Assembly: GCA_044772875.1 (NCBI GenBank)
Contig: CP173058.1
Location: forward strand, 1,178,001-1,242,000
DNA from: Morganella morganii_D
GTDB lineage: Bacteria > Pseudomonadota > Gammaproteobacteria > Enterobacterales > Enterobacteriaceae
Reading direction: 5' to 3'
Length of the DNA stretch: 64,000 nt
The first letter of the stretch is position 1. Every line of letters starts with the position of its first letter. Shown here in pieces: positions 1 to 8,231 of this stretch. The position numbers and the translations under genes were made by a program. The notes under the pieces are model-generated. The model ran no database searches. It was not told where the DNA came from and saw only the letters and a program-made list of their open reading frames with translations.

Positions 1-159
1 ACCGGACATCGAACCGCTTTTATCCAAAACAAAGACCAAATCCAGATCAGCCGGTACTGTTTTTTCCGGTACCACCGGTTTGATTTCTGCCGCCGCAAAC
101 AGCGAGGCGGAAAATAACAGCAGGAGTGGTGCAATAAAGGTGCGTGAGAGTCTGAACAT
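1..159 (-). CDS. vWA-domain protein, N-terminal fragment
   Basis: The first 53 codons of a protein that runs off the left edge. It opens with a clear signal peptide (basic MFRLSR, then a Leu/Phe-rich core, cleavage after SLFA) and then enters a von Willebrand A domain: DLVFVLDKSGSMSG contains the DxSxS metal-ion-dependent adhesion site. Periplasmic vWA proteins of this type bind a protein or ligand through a divalent metal; the actual role cannot be told from the fragment. The start at 159 is supported by AAGGA six bases upstream. Confidence 0.75.
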   Translation of the reverse strand, partial: MFRLSRTFIAPLLLLFSASLFAAAEIKPVVPEKTVPADLDLVFVLDKSGSMSG

Positions 160-243
160 AGATATTCCTTATACTATTTCTGGCGGGGTAACACGATGGG
201 TAATGATGCATTCTGATGTGAACAAAAAATATTCACAGCAGAT

Positions 244-465
244 TTATCTGATTAGCGGATCACACCTCTTTTTCCGTCCGCTGTAAAATGACAGCGAGAT
301 GACGGGGGGGCCTGATGCCGGTACAGATAACGGGAAACATCGTCTTCCCATGCCCGGCTGCGGGGAAGTGCGTTCCTGCAAATTACGGGCGAAGTAACGG
401 CACCACTGCGGAGTGTGCCATTGCTGATAATCATCAATTTTATCCTGCCACCAGTAGGTTTTCAT
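244..465 (-). CDS. possible small hypothetical protein
   Basis: A 73-codon frame starting MKTYWWQDKIDDYQQW, rich in Trp and Tyr near its N-terminus, with an AGG about ten bases before the ATG. I do not recognise a family. The second half is Pro/Arg/Cys-rich and looks less protein-like, and a run of seven C on the coding strand (plus positions 304-310) lies inside it, so the true C-terminus may be in another frame. It sits alone between the vWA gene and rlmA. It may be a real small gene, a decayed one, or chance. Confidence 0.25.
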   Translation of the reverse strand: MKTYWWQDKIDDYQQWHTPQWCRYFARNLQERTSPQPGMGRRCFPLSVPASGPPVISLSFYSGRKKRCDPLIR

Positions 466-547
466 GGTATGGTTTCGCCTCATATTTTTCGTCACCGGCA
501 CAGGCTGTTGCCGGTTGCACCCTTACATTATTTCATAGTGAATGATT

Positions 548-1363
548 ATGTCTTACCAATGTCCGCTTTGCCAGCACCCGCTGACACGCCGTTCCGGCAG
601 TTACAGCTGCGAAAATCACCATCAGTTCGATCTCGCGAAAGAGGGGTATATCAATCTCCTGCCTGTCCAGTTTAAACGTTCAAAAGAACCGGGTGACAGT
701 AAAGAGATGATGCAGGCACGCCGGGTATTTCTGGATAATCATCATTACCGCCCGATGCGGGATCAGGTGATTGCTGCGTTTGAACAGTATTTACCGGCAC
801 AGGCGGAGCAGGTGCTGGATATCGGCTGCGGTGAGGGGTATTACACCGGCGCACTGGCGGAAAATCTCGTGGCACGGCAGGTTATTGTTTACGGGCTGGA
901 TGTGGCGAAAGTTGCCGTCCGGTACGGGGCCAGACGTTATCCGCAGGTCAGTTTCTGTGTGGCATCCAGTCAGCGGCTGCCGTTTGAGGATAGCAGTCTT
1001 GATGGTGTACTGCGGATCTATGCGCCGTGTAATCCGGACGAGTTAACCCGTGTGGTAAAACCGGGCGGTATTGTCATTACAGTGACCCCGGGGCCGCGTC
1101 ATCTGTATCAGCTGAAATCACTTATCTATGATGAAGTGCATCTGCATCCGCTGAAAGAAGAACATTTCCCGGGATTCAATCCGGCGGAAGAGCAGCAGGT
1201 GGCTTATCCGATGGTACTGAACGGCACAGATGCACTCGCACTGCTCTCCATGACACCGTTTGCCTGGAAAGCGACGGACGCTGCCAGAAATCAGCTGGCG
1301 GCAGAAACCGCCTTTTCCTGTGAAACCGATTTTCTGATCCGGGTATACCGCCGGGAAAAATAA
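548..1363 (+). CDS. rlmA: 23S rRNA (guanine745-N1)-methyltransferase
   Basis: Methylates G745 of 23S rRNA using S-adenosylmethionine. The N-terminus has the zinc-finger ligands C5, C8, C21 and H25 that RlmA uses to hold the rRNA hairpin, followed by a Rossmann methyltransferase domain with the SAM loop LDIGCGEGYY near residue 90 and the family-typical RIYAPC stretch. The chosen ATG (548) gives 271 residues and the usual MSxxCPLC start; an in-frame ATG lies two codons earlier at 542. It is convergent with mntP, as in E. coli. Confidence 0.95.
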   Translation: MSYQCPLCQHPLTRRSGSYSCENHHQFDLAKEGYINLLPVQFKRSKEPGDSKEMMQARRVFLDNHHYRPMRDQVIAAFEQYLPAQAEQVLDIGCGEGYYTGALAENLVARQVIVYGLDVAKVAVRYGARRYPQVSFCVASSQRLPFEDSSLDGVLRIYAPCNPDELTRVVKPGGIVITVTPGPRHLYQLKSLIYDEVHLHPLKEEHFPGFNPAEEQQVAYPMVLNGTDALALLSMTPFAWKATDAARNQLAAETAFSCETDFLIRVYRREK

Positions 1364-1378
1364 TTCAGATTCATAAAT

Positions 1379-1401
1379 AAAAAGACCCGCGTGAGCGGGT
1401 C
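1379..1401 (-). terminator. intrinsic terminator of mntP
   Basis: Seven-base-pair GC-rich stem GACCCGC/GCGGGTC with a GTGA loop, followed on the minus strand by five T. It lies between the converging rlmA and mntP genes; the plus-strand side has no T tract. Confidence 0.8.
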
Positions 1402-1412
1402 ATCAGAACGGG

Positions 1413-1982
1413 TTAACCAATATGTTCATACAGAATGGTAAATCCGATAAGGATCAGCACAATCCCGCCGATAATTTCAGCCCGTTTGCCCAGCATCGGG
1501 CCGATATAACGGCCGAGGATCATCCCGGTGGTGGCCATAATCATGGTCATCAGCCCGATAGTCATTGCGGTATGCACAATATTGACTTCCAGGAACGCAA
1601 GGCCGACACCAATGGCCATGGCATCCAGGCTGGTGGCAACGGCTGTGGTGGCCAGATGTAATGCGCTGTGGCGCTGTGGTTTTTCATGGCGGATGCAGCA
1701 GTCATCACCGGCGGTGACACTGCTGTAGATCATGCGTGCACCGAGAATAAACAGCAGTGAGAAGGCAATCCAGTGATCCCATTCCATCACGTAGCGGCTG
1801 GCGTAAATACCAATAACCCAGCCGATAAGCGGCGTCAGGGCTTCAATTACACCAAAGATAAATCCGGTACGCAGTGCTTCACGTAAAGGTGGTTTATGCA
1901 GAGTAGCGCCTTTGCAGACTGCAACGGCGAAGGCATCCATAGACAGGGCCAGGGCAAGGACGAGGGTGGCGTAAAAACTCAT
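1413..1982 (-). CDS. mntP: manganese efflux pump MntP
   Basis: Exports Mn2+ across the inner membrane and so protects against manganese excess. The 189-residue protein has the MntP repeat structure: two three-helix halves, each with an SMDAFAV / SLDAMAIG motif whose acidic residues are needed for transport. The reading frame is open 37 codons further upstream, but those codons are the riboswitch RNA; the real start is the ATG at 1982 (MSFYATLVLALALSMDAF), matching the family length of about 188. Confidence 0.95.
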   Translation of the reverse strand: MSFYATLVLALALSMDAFAVAVCKGATLHKPPLREALRTGFIFGVIEALTPLIGWVIGIYASRYVMEWDHWIAFSLLFILGARMIYSSVTAGDDCCIRHEKPQRHSALHLATTAVATSLDAMAIGVGLAFLEVNIVHTAMTIGLMTMIMATTGMILGRYIGPMLGKRAEIIGGIVLILIGFTILYEHIG

Positions 1983-1994
1983 AAACTCAGTCTC

Positions 1995-2173
1995 GGTCGG
2001 GTAGCTTATCCATATACACACAATCCAACCCCGACCTCCGGTGAACTGCGTGTCTATGGTCTTGCCAACCGAAACGGCATCCGCACCATGCATGATATAA
2101 TATCATGCAAGTATGTTGACACGGATTTTCTGTTATTTCCCCAGAAGGTTAATAACAGAACAGGCTACTCCCC
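1995..2173 (-). promoter_or_regulatory. yybP-ykoY manganese riboswitch in the mntP leader
   Basis: Read on the minus strand, the leader begins with GGGGAGTAGC and ends with GCTACCCGACC, which pair to form P1. Between them are the conserved pieces of this riboswitch class: GTCAACATACTTGC, GGTTGGCAAGACC and CACCGGAGGTCGGGG. The start codon of mntP follows 12 bases after the 3' strand of P1, so Mn2+ binding is expected to expose the ribosome site, as established for E. coli mntP. Confidence 0.9.
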
Positions 2174-2248
2174 AATGACGTGACCGGAAAGATATCACAG
2201 AAAATAAAAAAGGCAAGAATATATATTTTTATTTTAAAAGATGCTAAT

Positions 2249-2267
2249 GAGAATTATTTTCATTATC
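2249..2267. promoter_or_regulatory. Fur-like box upstream of mntP
   Basis: GAGAATTATTTTCATTATC agrees with the 19-base Fur consensus at 15 positions, including the whole right half. It lies about 75 bases upstream of the riboswitch, in the region where the mntP promoter should be. Binding by Fur is an inference; MntR, which also controls mntP in E. coli, binds a different site. Confidence 0.55.
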
Positions 2268-2284
2268 TGTGATTTTAATAAGAT

Positions 2285-2316
2285 AATAAAGACTAATATT
2301 GTCATTAGTCTTTATT
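2285..2316 (-). terminator. hairpin after yobD
   Basis: Perfect 13-bp AT-rich stem (AATAAAGACTAAT/ATTAGTCTTTATT) with a six-base loop, 28 bases after the yobD stop. The T tract on the minus strand is interrupted, so termination may be weak. Confidence 0.55.
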
Positions 2317-2343
2317 TCTGTAGGGGGATAAAAGAAGGGGTTA

Positions 2344-2802
2344 TTATTTATTATTAACCATAAAATTATAAATCTTTTGTAAATCATCAAGATGAGTAAC
2401 CTTCATGTAAATTTTACGATTTTCCAAACCCACAAGAAGAATGCCGTCTTCTGATAAATTCATTGTTTTAATTCTGTCATATTTAATATATGCATTGGCG
2501 TAAAAAAATCCGTCCTGTTTAAAATATAACTTCGGTGAACGAATAAAAGCCAGATAAATAGCAATGATAATACAGCCTGAAAGTAAATAGGTTGTTAACG
2601 GACTGCCGTGTTCGGTTATATTATTATAAATAACAATACCAATAAGAAGGATAAAGATCACGGCATCAGCGCGGTGATTACGGCGCAGTTTTATCCGCAA
2701 CTGTGTTTTGCCTTTCAGTGTGTTAACAATAAATTCATCATACACGGCAAACAGCAGCATCAGCACAATCACAGCCAGCAGAACAATATCATTTACAGTC
2801 AT
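2344..2802 (-). CDS. yobD: YobD/UPF0266 inner-membrane protein
   Basis: A 152-residue membrane protein of the DUF986 (UPF0266) family, matching E. coli YobD along its length, for example the shared MNLSEDG stretch near residue 115. Three hydrophobic segments (about residues 5-25, 48-65 and 68-88) precede a soluble C-terminal half. Function unknown. It sits between manXYZ and mntP exactly as in E. coli. Confidence 0.9.
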   Translation of the reverse strand: MTVNDIVLLAVIVLMLLFAVYDEFIVNTLKGKTQLRIKLRRNHRADAVIFILLIGIVIYNNITEHGSPLTTYLLSGCIIIAIYLAFIRSPKLYFKQDGFFYANAYIKYDRIKTMNLSEDGILLVGLENRKIYMKVTHLDDLQKIYNFMVNNK

Positions 2803-2832
2803 TGTGGTTCTTTTCCCCTGAAGTGAAACAGA

Positions 2833-2856
2833 AAACGGGAGGCAAGCCTCCCGTTT
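2833..2856 (-). terminator. intrinsic terminator of manXYZ
   Basis: Stem AAACGGGAGGC/GCCTCCCGTTT with a two-base centre, followed on the minus strand by T residues, located 56 bases after the manZ stop. Confidence 0.75.
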
Positions 2857-2911
2857 AAACTAACATACTCTTTCTGAAAATACGCGTTCGTCAGAACGTG
2901 TTTTTTACCGG

Positions 2912-3769
2912 TTACAGGCCCAGGAAACCAAAGACGTAACCCAGAATACCCAGCACAAAGAAGCCGATAATAATAAGCAGGGCATTCACTTTATGGCGCA
3001 GCAGCCACATACAGCCGAATGTCAGCAGCAACGGCATCAGGCCGGGCATCAGCTGGTTGAGGATAGTCTGGACAGTGGTGATTTCCATTTCGCCGGTGGT
3101 CGGGTTTTTAATTTCCGAAACCACCAGCGGGATATTCACTTTTGTCCATTTATTCACCAGCGCACCCATCACAAACAGGCCGAGGATCGACGCCCCTTCC
3201 GTCAGTTTCTGCAGGAAGCCGCCGCCCATATCCTGAACAATATCCAGCCCTTTTTTATAGCCGTAAGCCACGCCGTAGTAACGGGTTGCCAGGCGGACCA
3301 GGTTAAACAGGAAGAAGAACAGTAACGGCCCGAGCAGGCTGCCCGTCATGGCAATCCCCGCACCGAGAGCGGCAAAGACCGGACGCACGGTACCCCAGAA
3401 AATCGGGTCACCGACACCGGCCAGCGGTCCCATCAGACCGACTTTGATACCGTTGATGGCACCATCGTCGATAGCGGCACCATTGGCACGCTGTTCTTCC
3501 ATCGCGCAGGTCACACCAAGGATTGGTGCAGCCATATACGGTTGGGTGTTAAAGAACTCCATATGGCGTTTGATAGCCTGTCTGCGTTCTTCATTATTTT
3601 CCGGATAAAGACGGCGGATCACCGGTACCATAGAGAAGGCGTAGCCCATTGCCTGCATACGTTCAAAGTTCCATGAACCCTGAAACAGGTTTGAGCGGAT
3701 GAAGACACCCCGGATGTCGCTCTTTCTTAACTGTTTTCTGCCGGTTACGTTGCTTGTAGTATCAACCAT
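2912..3769 (-). CDS. manZ: mannose PTS component IID
   Basis: Membrane subunit IID of the mannose phosphotransferase system, which with ManY imports mannose, glucose, glucosamine and related hexoses as 6-phosphates. 285 residues from the ATG at 3769 (MVDTTSNVTG), preceded by AAGG at eight bases; a GTG three codons earlier lies too close to that site. Typical IID segments are present: SNLFQGSWNFERMQ, NTQPYMAAPILG and GDPIFWGTVRP. It is 13 bases downstream of manY in one operon. Confidence 0.97.
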   Translation of the reverse strand: MVDTTSNVTGRKQLRKSDIRGVFIRSNLFQGSWNFERMQAMGYAFSMVPVIRRLYPENNEERRQAIKRHMEFFNTQPYMAAPILGVTCAMEEQRANGAAIDDGAINGIKVGLMGPLAGVGDPIFWGTVRPVFAALGAGIAMTGSLLGPLLFFFLFNLVRLATRYYGVAYGYKKGLDIVQDMGGGFLQKLTEGASILGLFVMGALVNKWTKVNIPLVVSEIKNPTTGEMEITTVQTILNQLMPGLMPLLLTFGCMWLLRHKVNALLIIIGFFVLGILGYVFGFLGL

Positions 3770-3782
3770 GTTGCTCACCTTC

Positions 3783-4580
3783 TTAGTCTAACTCGTTATC
3801 CAGGTCGTTTTTGCTGCCGGCAGCGACAACGACTTCCGATTTGTTGTATTTCGGACTGAGCTGGATATACAGCACAGCCATAACCGCACCGATCACACCC
3901 AGTGCAACCAGGTTGAAATCAGTAAATGCCGCGGTAACGAAACCCAGATAGAAGAATGGCATCAGATAGCCGGCACGCATCATGTTGATAACCATCGCGT
4001 AACCGACCACAACAATCATACCGCCGGCGATATTCAGGCCGTTGGTGACCCAGTCAGGAATCGAGTCAAGCATTTCACGGACAACATCGGTACCGACAGA
4101 CACCGCCACAATGACAGCCGGAATAGCAATACGCATTGCCTGTAACAGCAGGGCTCCGACATGGATCATCCCCAGCGCGGTGAGATTACCCTTATCAGCA
4201 GCGCGGTCACCCATGTGCTGAAAGGCCACGGTGATGGTACGGACGATAATGGTCAGCACCTGACCGGCAGCCGCCAGTGGGATCGCCAGCGCGATACCGG
4301 CACCGATGTTCTGGCCGCCGGCAATAACCAGGATAGTGGAAATGATGGATGCCAGCGCCGCATCCGGTGCCACAGCCGCACCGATGTTCATCCAGCCGAG
4401 AGCTATCATTTCCAGCGTACCGCCGATCATGATCCCGGTTTTCATATCACCCAGTACGATCCCCATCAGCGTACAGGCGACCAGAGGGCGGTGGAACTGG
4501 AATTCATCGAGGATTGACCCCATACCTGCAACACAGGCAACGATGAAGACCAGGACGATTTGTACAACGGAAAGTTCCAT
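3783..4580 (-). CDS. manY: mannose PTS component IIC
   Basis: Membrane channel subunit IIC of the mannose PTS. 265 residues with many hydrophobic helices; GSILDEFQFHRPL near the N-terminus and ALGWMNIGAAVAPDAALAS carry the family signature. The ends DLDNELD match E. coli ManY. It lies between manX (63 bases upstream) and manZ. In bacteria with phage lambda-type DNA entry this complex is the inner-membrane gate, a family fact not testable here. Confidence 0.97.
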   Translation of the reverse strand: MELSVVQIVLVFIVACVAGMGSILDEFQFHRPLVACTLMGIVLGDMKTGIMIGGTLEMIALGWMNIGAAVAPDAALASIISTILVIAGGQNIGAGIALAIPLAAAGQVLTIIVRTITVAFQHMGDRAADKGNLTALGMIHVGALLLQAMRIAIPAVIVAVSVGTDVVREMLDSIPDWVTNGLNIAGGMIVVVGYAMVINMMRAGYLMPFFYLGFVTAAFTDFNLVALGVIGAVMAVLYIQLSPKYNKSEVVVAAGSKNDLDNELD

Positions 4581-4643
4581 TGTGTTTCTCCTTTAACCAG
4601 TCATTTTGCAAACAACAAATTTTGTATTGAGTAATGGGTCAAA

Positions 4644-5627
4644 TTAACTTTCAGCTTTGCTGATTAAATCCATCATTTTTATTTTTGAATCAGTGGAGAC
4701 TTTGCGGACTTCCAGTTCGATATTGCGATCGTTCAGCGCTTTGAATGCCTCAATATCTTTTTCATCGATGGAAACCGCGTTGTTAACCTGTTTTTTACCT
4801 TCGTGGAAGGCCATTCCGCCGATGTTGACCGATTTGATCTCCACGCCGTCTTCAACCAGACGCAGAACGTCTGCCGGGTTAGTGAACAGGAGCATACAGC
4901 GGTCATTGGCGTATTTCGGGTTATTCCAGACACGTACCATTTTCGCCACATCCACCACATGCGCGGTAACACCCGGAGGTGCAACCTGCTTGAGCAGCGT
5001 TGAGCGGACAGTGTCGTTGGCGACATCGTCACTGACAACAATAATACGTTTGACGTTGGTTTCCTTGGTCCAGCGGGTGGCGACCTGGCCGTGGATCAGG
5101 CGGTCATCGATACGGGCGAGAGCAATAGTCATATGTCCGCCCGGGCCTGCCGGTGCCGCCGGCTGTGCTGCCGGTTTTGGTGCCGGAGCTGCTTCCGGTG
5201 CCGGTTCGTCCTGTGCTTTCAGGGCACGGATACCTTCACGGCCGGTTTCCAGAGCCACAGCAACCAGTTCCTGCAATGACGGATTATCATCACGGCACAT
5301 AAAGGTTTCGACCAGCATCGGTACGTTGACGCCTGTGACTATCTCATAATTGCTGTTGCCGCCTGCGGTCTGATCCTGCTCAGCCACGATGCGGTTTGCT
5401 GCGTTGAACGGGCTGCCGCCCCAGGTATCAACAAGGAATAAGACCCCGTCAGCGGTTGATAAACCGGGCAGCTTCTCATTGTACTTCGCATATAGTGTGT
5501 CGGCATTTTCCCCCGGTACGAAATCGATGAAGGATACGTTCTCCTGTTCACCGATCAGCATTTCAGCCGTGCGCAGTAACTGCTCAGCGGCTTTGCCGTG
5601 GGTGCCAATCATAATGGCTATACTCAC
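4644..5627 (-). CDS. manX: mannose PTS component IIAB
   Basis: Cytoplasmic phosphotransfer subunit. The IIA domain (residues about 1-135) has the phospho-acceptor histidine in MIGTHGK; an Ala/Pro-rich hinge (EPAPEAAPAPKPAAQ) leads to the IIB domain with its histidine in DDRLIHGQVATRW. 327 residues, near the E. coli length of 323. The start is GTG at 5627 with GGGGG seven bases before it. First gene of manXYZ; the 480-base upstream gap must hold the promoter. Confidence 0.96.
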   Translation of the reverse strand: MSIAIMIGTHGKAAEQLLRTAEMLIGEQENVSFIDFVPGENADTLYAKYNEKLPGLSTADGVLFLVDTWGGSPFNAANRIVAEQDQTAGGNSNYEIVTGVNVPMLVETFMCRDDNPSLQELVAVALETGREGIRALKAQDEPAPEAAPAPKPAAQPAAPAGPGGHMTIALARIDDRLIHGQVATRWTKETNVKRIIVVSDDVANDTVRSTLLKQVAPPGVTAHVVDVAKMVRVWNNPKYANDRCMLLFTNPADVLRLVEDGVEIKSVNIGGMAFHEGKKQVNNAVSIDEKDIEAFKALNDRNIELEVRKVSTDSKIKMMDLISKAES

Positions 5628-6042
5628 CTCTGTTCCCCCTTAACATCAGTCAGGATGGTTCTTGTGTATTACACAGAATCTTTTATGGGTCAGGAAAAAA
5701 CCGTAAGACTCCGGTGTAAAGATAGTCTCAGGCCCGTGATACCGCTAATTATTTACGTTTAAACAGCGGTAATTAATTTCGGGGCACTAATTAAATGAAA
5801 GACTAACATTCTATGGAAGTAAAAAAACTTGCTTTCCGTCAGAAAACAACAAAACAGAAACATTCAACACTTAATTATAGTTAATTATTGCGTTTAATGA
5901 GTTATTTTCCAGAGGTGCAGGGTATTATTTGATTATTTTGCAGTGTTATATATCGCATATATTTACATATTTTTAACATAAGCACTTAAAAAGGTTACAA
6001 AATGATGGAAAAACAATCAATGCTGATGCGCTTCAGGTAAAA
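5628..6042. other. manX upstream gap
   Basis: About 415 bases, AT-rich, without a credible gene. A modest stem (ACCGCT at 5740 pairing with AGCGGT at about 5765) lies in the probable leader of manX. I could not identify a convincing Mlc, NagC or CRP site by eye. Confidence 0.4.
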
Positions 6043-6070
6043 AATATCCCTGCAATGTTGCAGGGATATT
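6043..6070 (-). terminator. intrinsic terminator of sdaA
   Basis: Thirteen-base-pair stem AATATCCCTGCAA/TTGCAGGGATATT with a two-base centre, followed on the minus strand by six T. It lies 40 bases after the sdaA stop. Confidence 0.85.
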
Positions 6071-6109
6071 AATGTTGCCGAATTATGTTTTGTGATTTAA
6101 TTCACAAAA

Positions 6110-7474
6110 TCAATCGCACTGAACCTTGATTGCAAGACCGCCGCGTGATGTTTCACGGTATTTGGCGTTCATGTCTTTCCCGGTTTCATACATGGTTTCG
6201 ATGACTTTATCGAGAGAAACGCGTGGTGCGCTGGTACGGCGCATTGCCATACGGGCGGCGTTGATGGCTTTCACAGAAGCAATCGCGTTACGTTCGATGC
6301 ACGGTACCTGAACCTGACCGGCAACCGGGTCACAGGTTAAGCCCAGATTGTGTTCCATACCGATTTCTGCCGCGACACAGACCTGTTCCGGACTGCCGCC
6401 AAGGATTTCAGTCAGACCGGCTGCTGCCATAGAGCAGGCCACGCCGACTTCGCCCTGGCAGCCGACTTCCGCACCGGAGATAGACGCGTTCATTTTGTAC
6501 AGAATGCCGACCGCGCCGCAGGCGAGGAAGTAGCGGAGATAGGTTTCCGGCGTGACTTTCTCGATGCAGTGATCATAATAAGCCAGTACCGCCGGAACGA
6601 TCCCGCAGGCGCCGTTTGTCGGTGCTGTGACCACACGGCCGCCCGCTGCGTTTTCTTCGTTGACGGCGAGAGCAAACATGTTGACCAGGTCAACGACGTT
6701 CATCGGGTCTTTGGACAGTTTTCCGGCGGAGTTGATCAGACGGTTCAGTGCGGCGGCACGGCGTGGTACACGCAGCGGCCCCGGCAGAATGCCTTCGGTT
6801 TCCAGACCGTGAGCGATACAGTCAGTCATGGTTTTATAGACATCGGCGAAATAAGCGTCGATCTCTTCACGGCTGTGCATATCCAGCTCATTTTTCAGCA
6901 TCAGAGAGGAAACGGAAAGCCCGGTCTGATGACAGTGATTCAGCAGCTCTTCGGCTGAAGCATACGGGTAGGATACCGGTGTTTCGTTAGCGTTATCCTG
7001 ACCGAAATGCCCGGCATCGACGATAAACCCGCCACCGATGGAGTAATAGGTTTTGGTGTACAGCTCTTCATCACCGGCAAATGCAGTGATGCTCATACCG
7101 TTTTCGTGCAGCGGCAGGTTACCGGTATGGAAATTCATACCGCCTTCACGCGGGAAATCGGCGGTCTGCTGACCATTGGCCAGTGACAGACGTTCCGTTT
7201 CTTCCACATTGCGGATAAAACCGGCAATGGCATCGATATCCACGGTTGCCGGTAAGTTCCCGGCCAGACCCATAATGATGGCGATATCGGTATGGTGACC
7301 TTTCCCGGTTAAGGAGAGTGATCCGTAGACATCAACAGAAACGCGGGTCACACGGGAAATCAGACCTTTTTCAACCAACTCATCAGCAAACTGCTTCCCG
7401 GCTTTCATCGGCCCTACGGTGTGGGAACTGGAAGGACCAATACCCACTTTAAACATGTCAAAAACGCTAATCAC
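6110..7474 (-). CDS. sdaA: L-serine dehydratase (ammonia-lyase)
   Basis: Converts L-serine to pyruvate and ammonia with a [4Fe-4S] cluster. The beta domain starts at ISVFDMFKVGIGPSSSHTVGPM, with the serine-binding SSSHT; cluster cysteines fit GCQGEVG and TCDPVAGQVQVPC in the alpha domain. The frame is open to an ATG at 7495, but AAGGAG lies inside that extension, six bases before a GTG at 7474; starting there gives 454 residues, exactly the E. coli length. The yoaD and yoaE genes that separate sdaA from manX in E. coli are absent. Confidence 0.95.
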   Translation of the reverse strand: MISVFDMFKVGIGPSSSHTVGPMKAGKQFADELVEKGLISRVTRVSVDVYGSLSLTGKGHHTDIAIIMGLAGNLPATVDIDAIAGFIRNVEETERLSLANGQQTADFPREGGMNFHTGNLPLHENGMSITAFAGDEELYTKTYYSIGGGFIVDAGHFGQDNANETPVSYPYASAEELLNHCHQTGLSVSSLMLKNELDMHSREEIDAYFADVYKTMTDCIAHGLETEGILPGPLRVPRRAAALNRLINSAGKLSKDPMNVVDLVNMFALAVNEENAAGGRVVTAPTNGACGIVPAVLAYYDHCIEKVTPETYLRYFLACGAVGILYKMNASISGAEVGCQGEVGVACSMAAAGLTEILGGSPEQVCVAAEIGMEHNLGLTCDPVAGQVQVPCIERNAIASVKAINAARMAMRRTSAPRVSLDKVIETMYETGKDMNAKYRETSRGGLAIKVQCD

Positions 7475-7664
7475 GTCAGACTCCTTAAAAAACAATGTAA
7501 TAGTGATTTATCGTAAAGCGCGTTACTTTACTGTTATTTGCTCACACGGATAAAGTAGTTTATCGCATTTTTCACTGCATAACAGCGCTTTCGGATAAAA
7601 TCCGGGCATACCTGATGAAAAAAAGCAGGGGGAAATAGGGCAGAAGCGTGAATCCGGTTACAAA

Positions 7665-8231
7665 TCAATCATTTTTCACTTGCATTGCAAGACGATATAA
7701 AATACCCGCTGTTAACCCCCAAATCATCCGACCCTCATACAGGTAAAAATAGAGACGGCGTTCCACAGTATTGCGGGTCATATCAATGTAACGATAGCGG
7801 CTCAGATCGAGGGCGGCATCAAGCGGCAGTTCAAAGATATCCGCAACTTCCTGCGGGTTCCCCGACAGCGGCAGTGACGCCGGAATAATCCCGACCACCG
7901 GAGTGACCCGGAAACCCGTCACACTGTCCACAGGCGCCATTTGCCCCAGTACCTGTACGGATCGGGGCGGAATACCGACTTCCTCACGTGCCTCACGCAG
8001 CGCAGTGGCAATCGGTGAAATGTCGCCAGGATCCGCCGCGCCGCCCGGAAGGGCAATCTGACCGGGATGAGAGCGCAGTGACGCTGCCCGCTGTGTCAGC
8101 AGAATTCCCGGCCGTGCTTTATTGATGATCGGCAGCAAAACCGCCGCCCGGAGATCCCGCTCACCGGCAATTTCCGCTTCGGAGGGGCGGGTTAACTGAA
8201 ACCGGGGAATAAAACGCTCAAGCGGATTCAT
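7665..8231 (-). CDS. nudL: NUDIX hydrolase NudL (CoA pyrophosphatase-like)
   Basis: 188-residue Nudix protein. The Nudix box is complete: GGAADPGDIS followed by ALREAREEVGI, giving the GX5EX7REUXEEXGU pattern around residues 70-95. The family is believed to cleave coenzyme A or its derivatives into phosphopantetheine and 3',5'-ADP. Its ATG overlaps the pabB stop (ATGA), so it is translated with pabB; GGAG lies eight bases upstream. Confidence 0.92.
   Translation of the reverse strand: MNPLERFIPRFQLTRPSEAEIAGERDLRAAVLLPIINKARPGILLTQRAASLRSHPGQIALPGGAADPGDISPIATALREAREEVGIPPRSVQVLGQMAPVDSVTGFRVTPVVGIIPASLPLSGNPQEVADIFELPLDAALDLSRYRYIDMTRNTVERRLYFYLYEGRMIWGLTAGILYRLAMQVKND

Noticed and set aside
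4657..5349. 230-codon frame opposite manX
   Set aside because: Shadow frame; Ser/Thr/Arg-rich, and manX is complete on the other strand.
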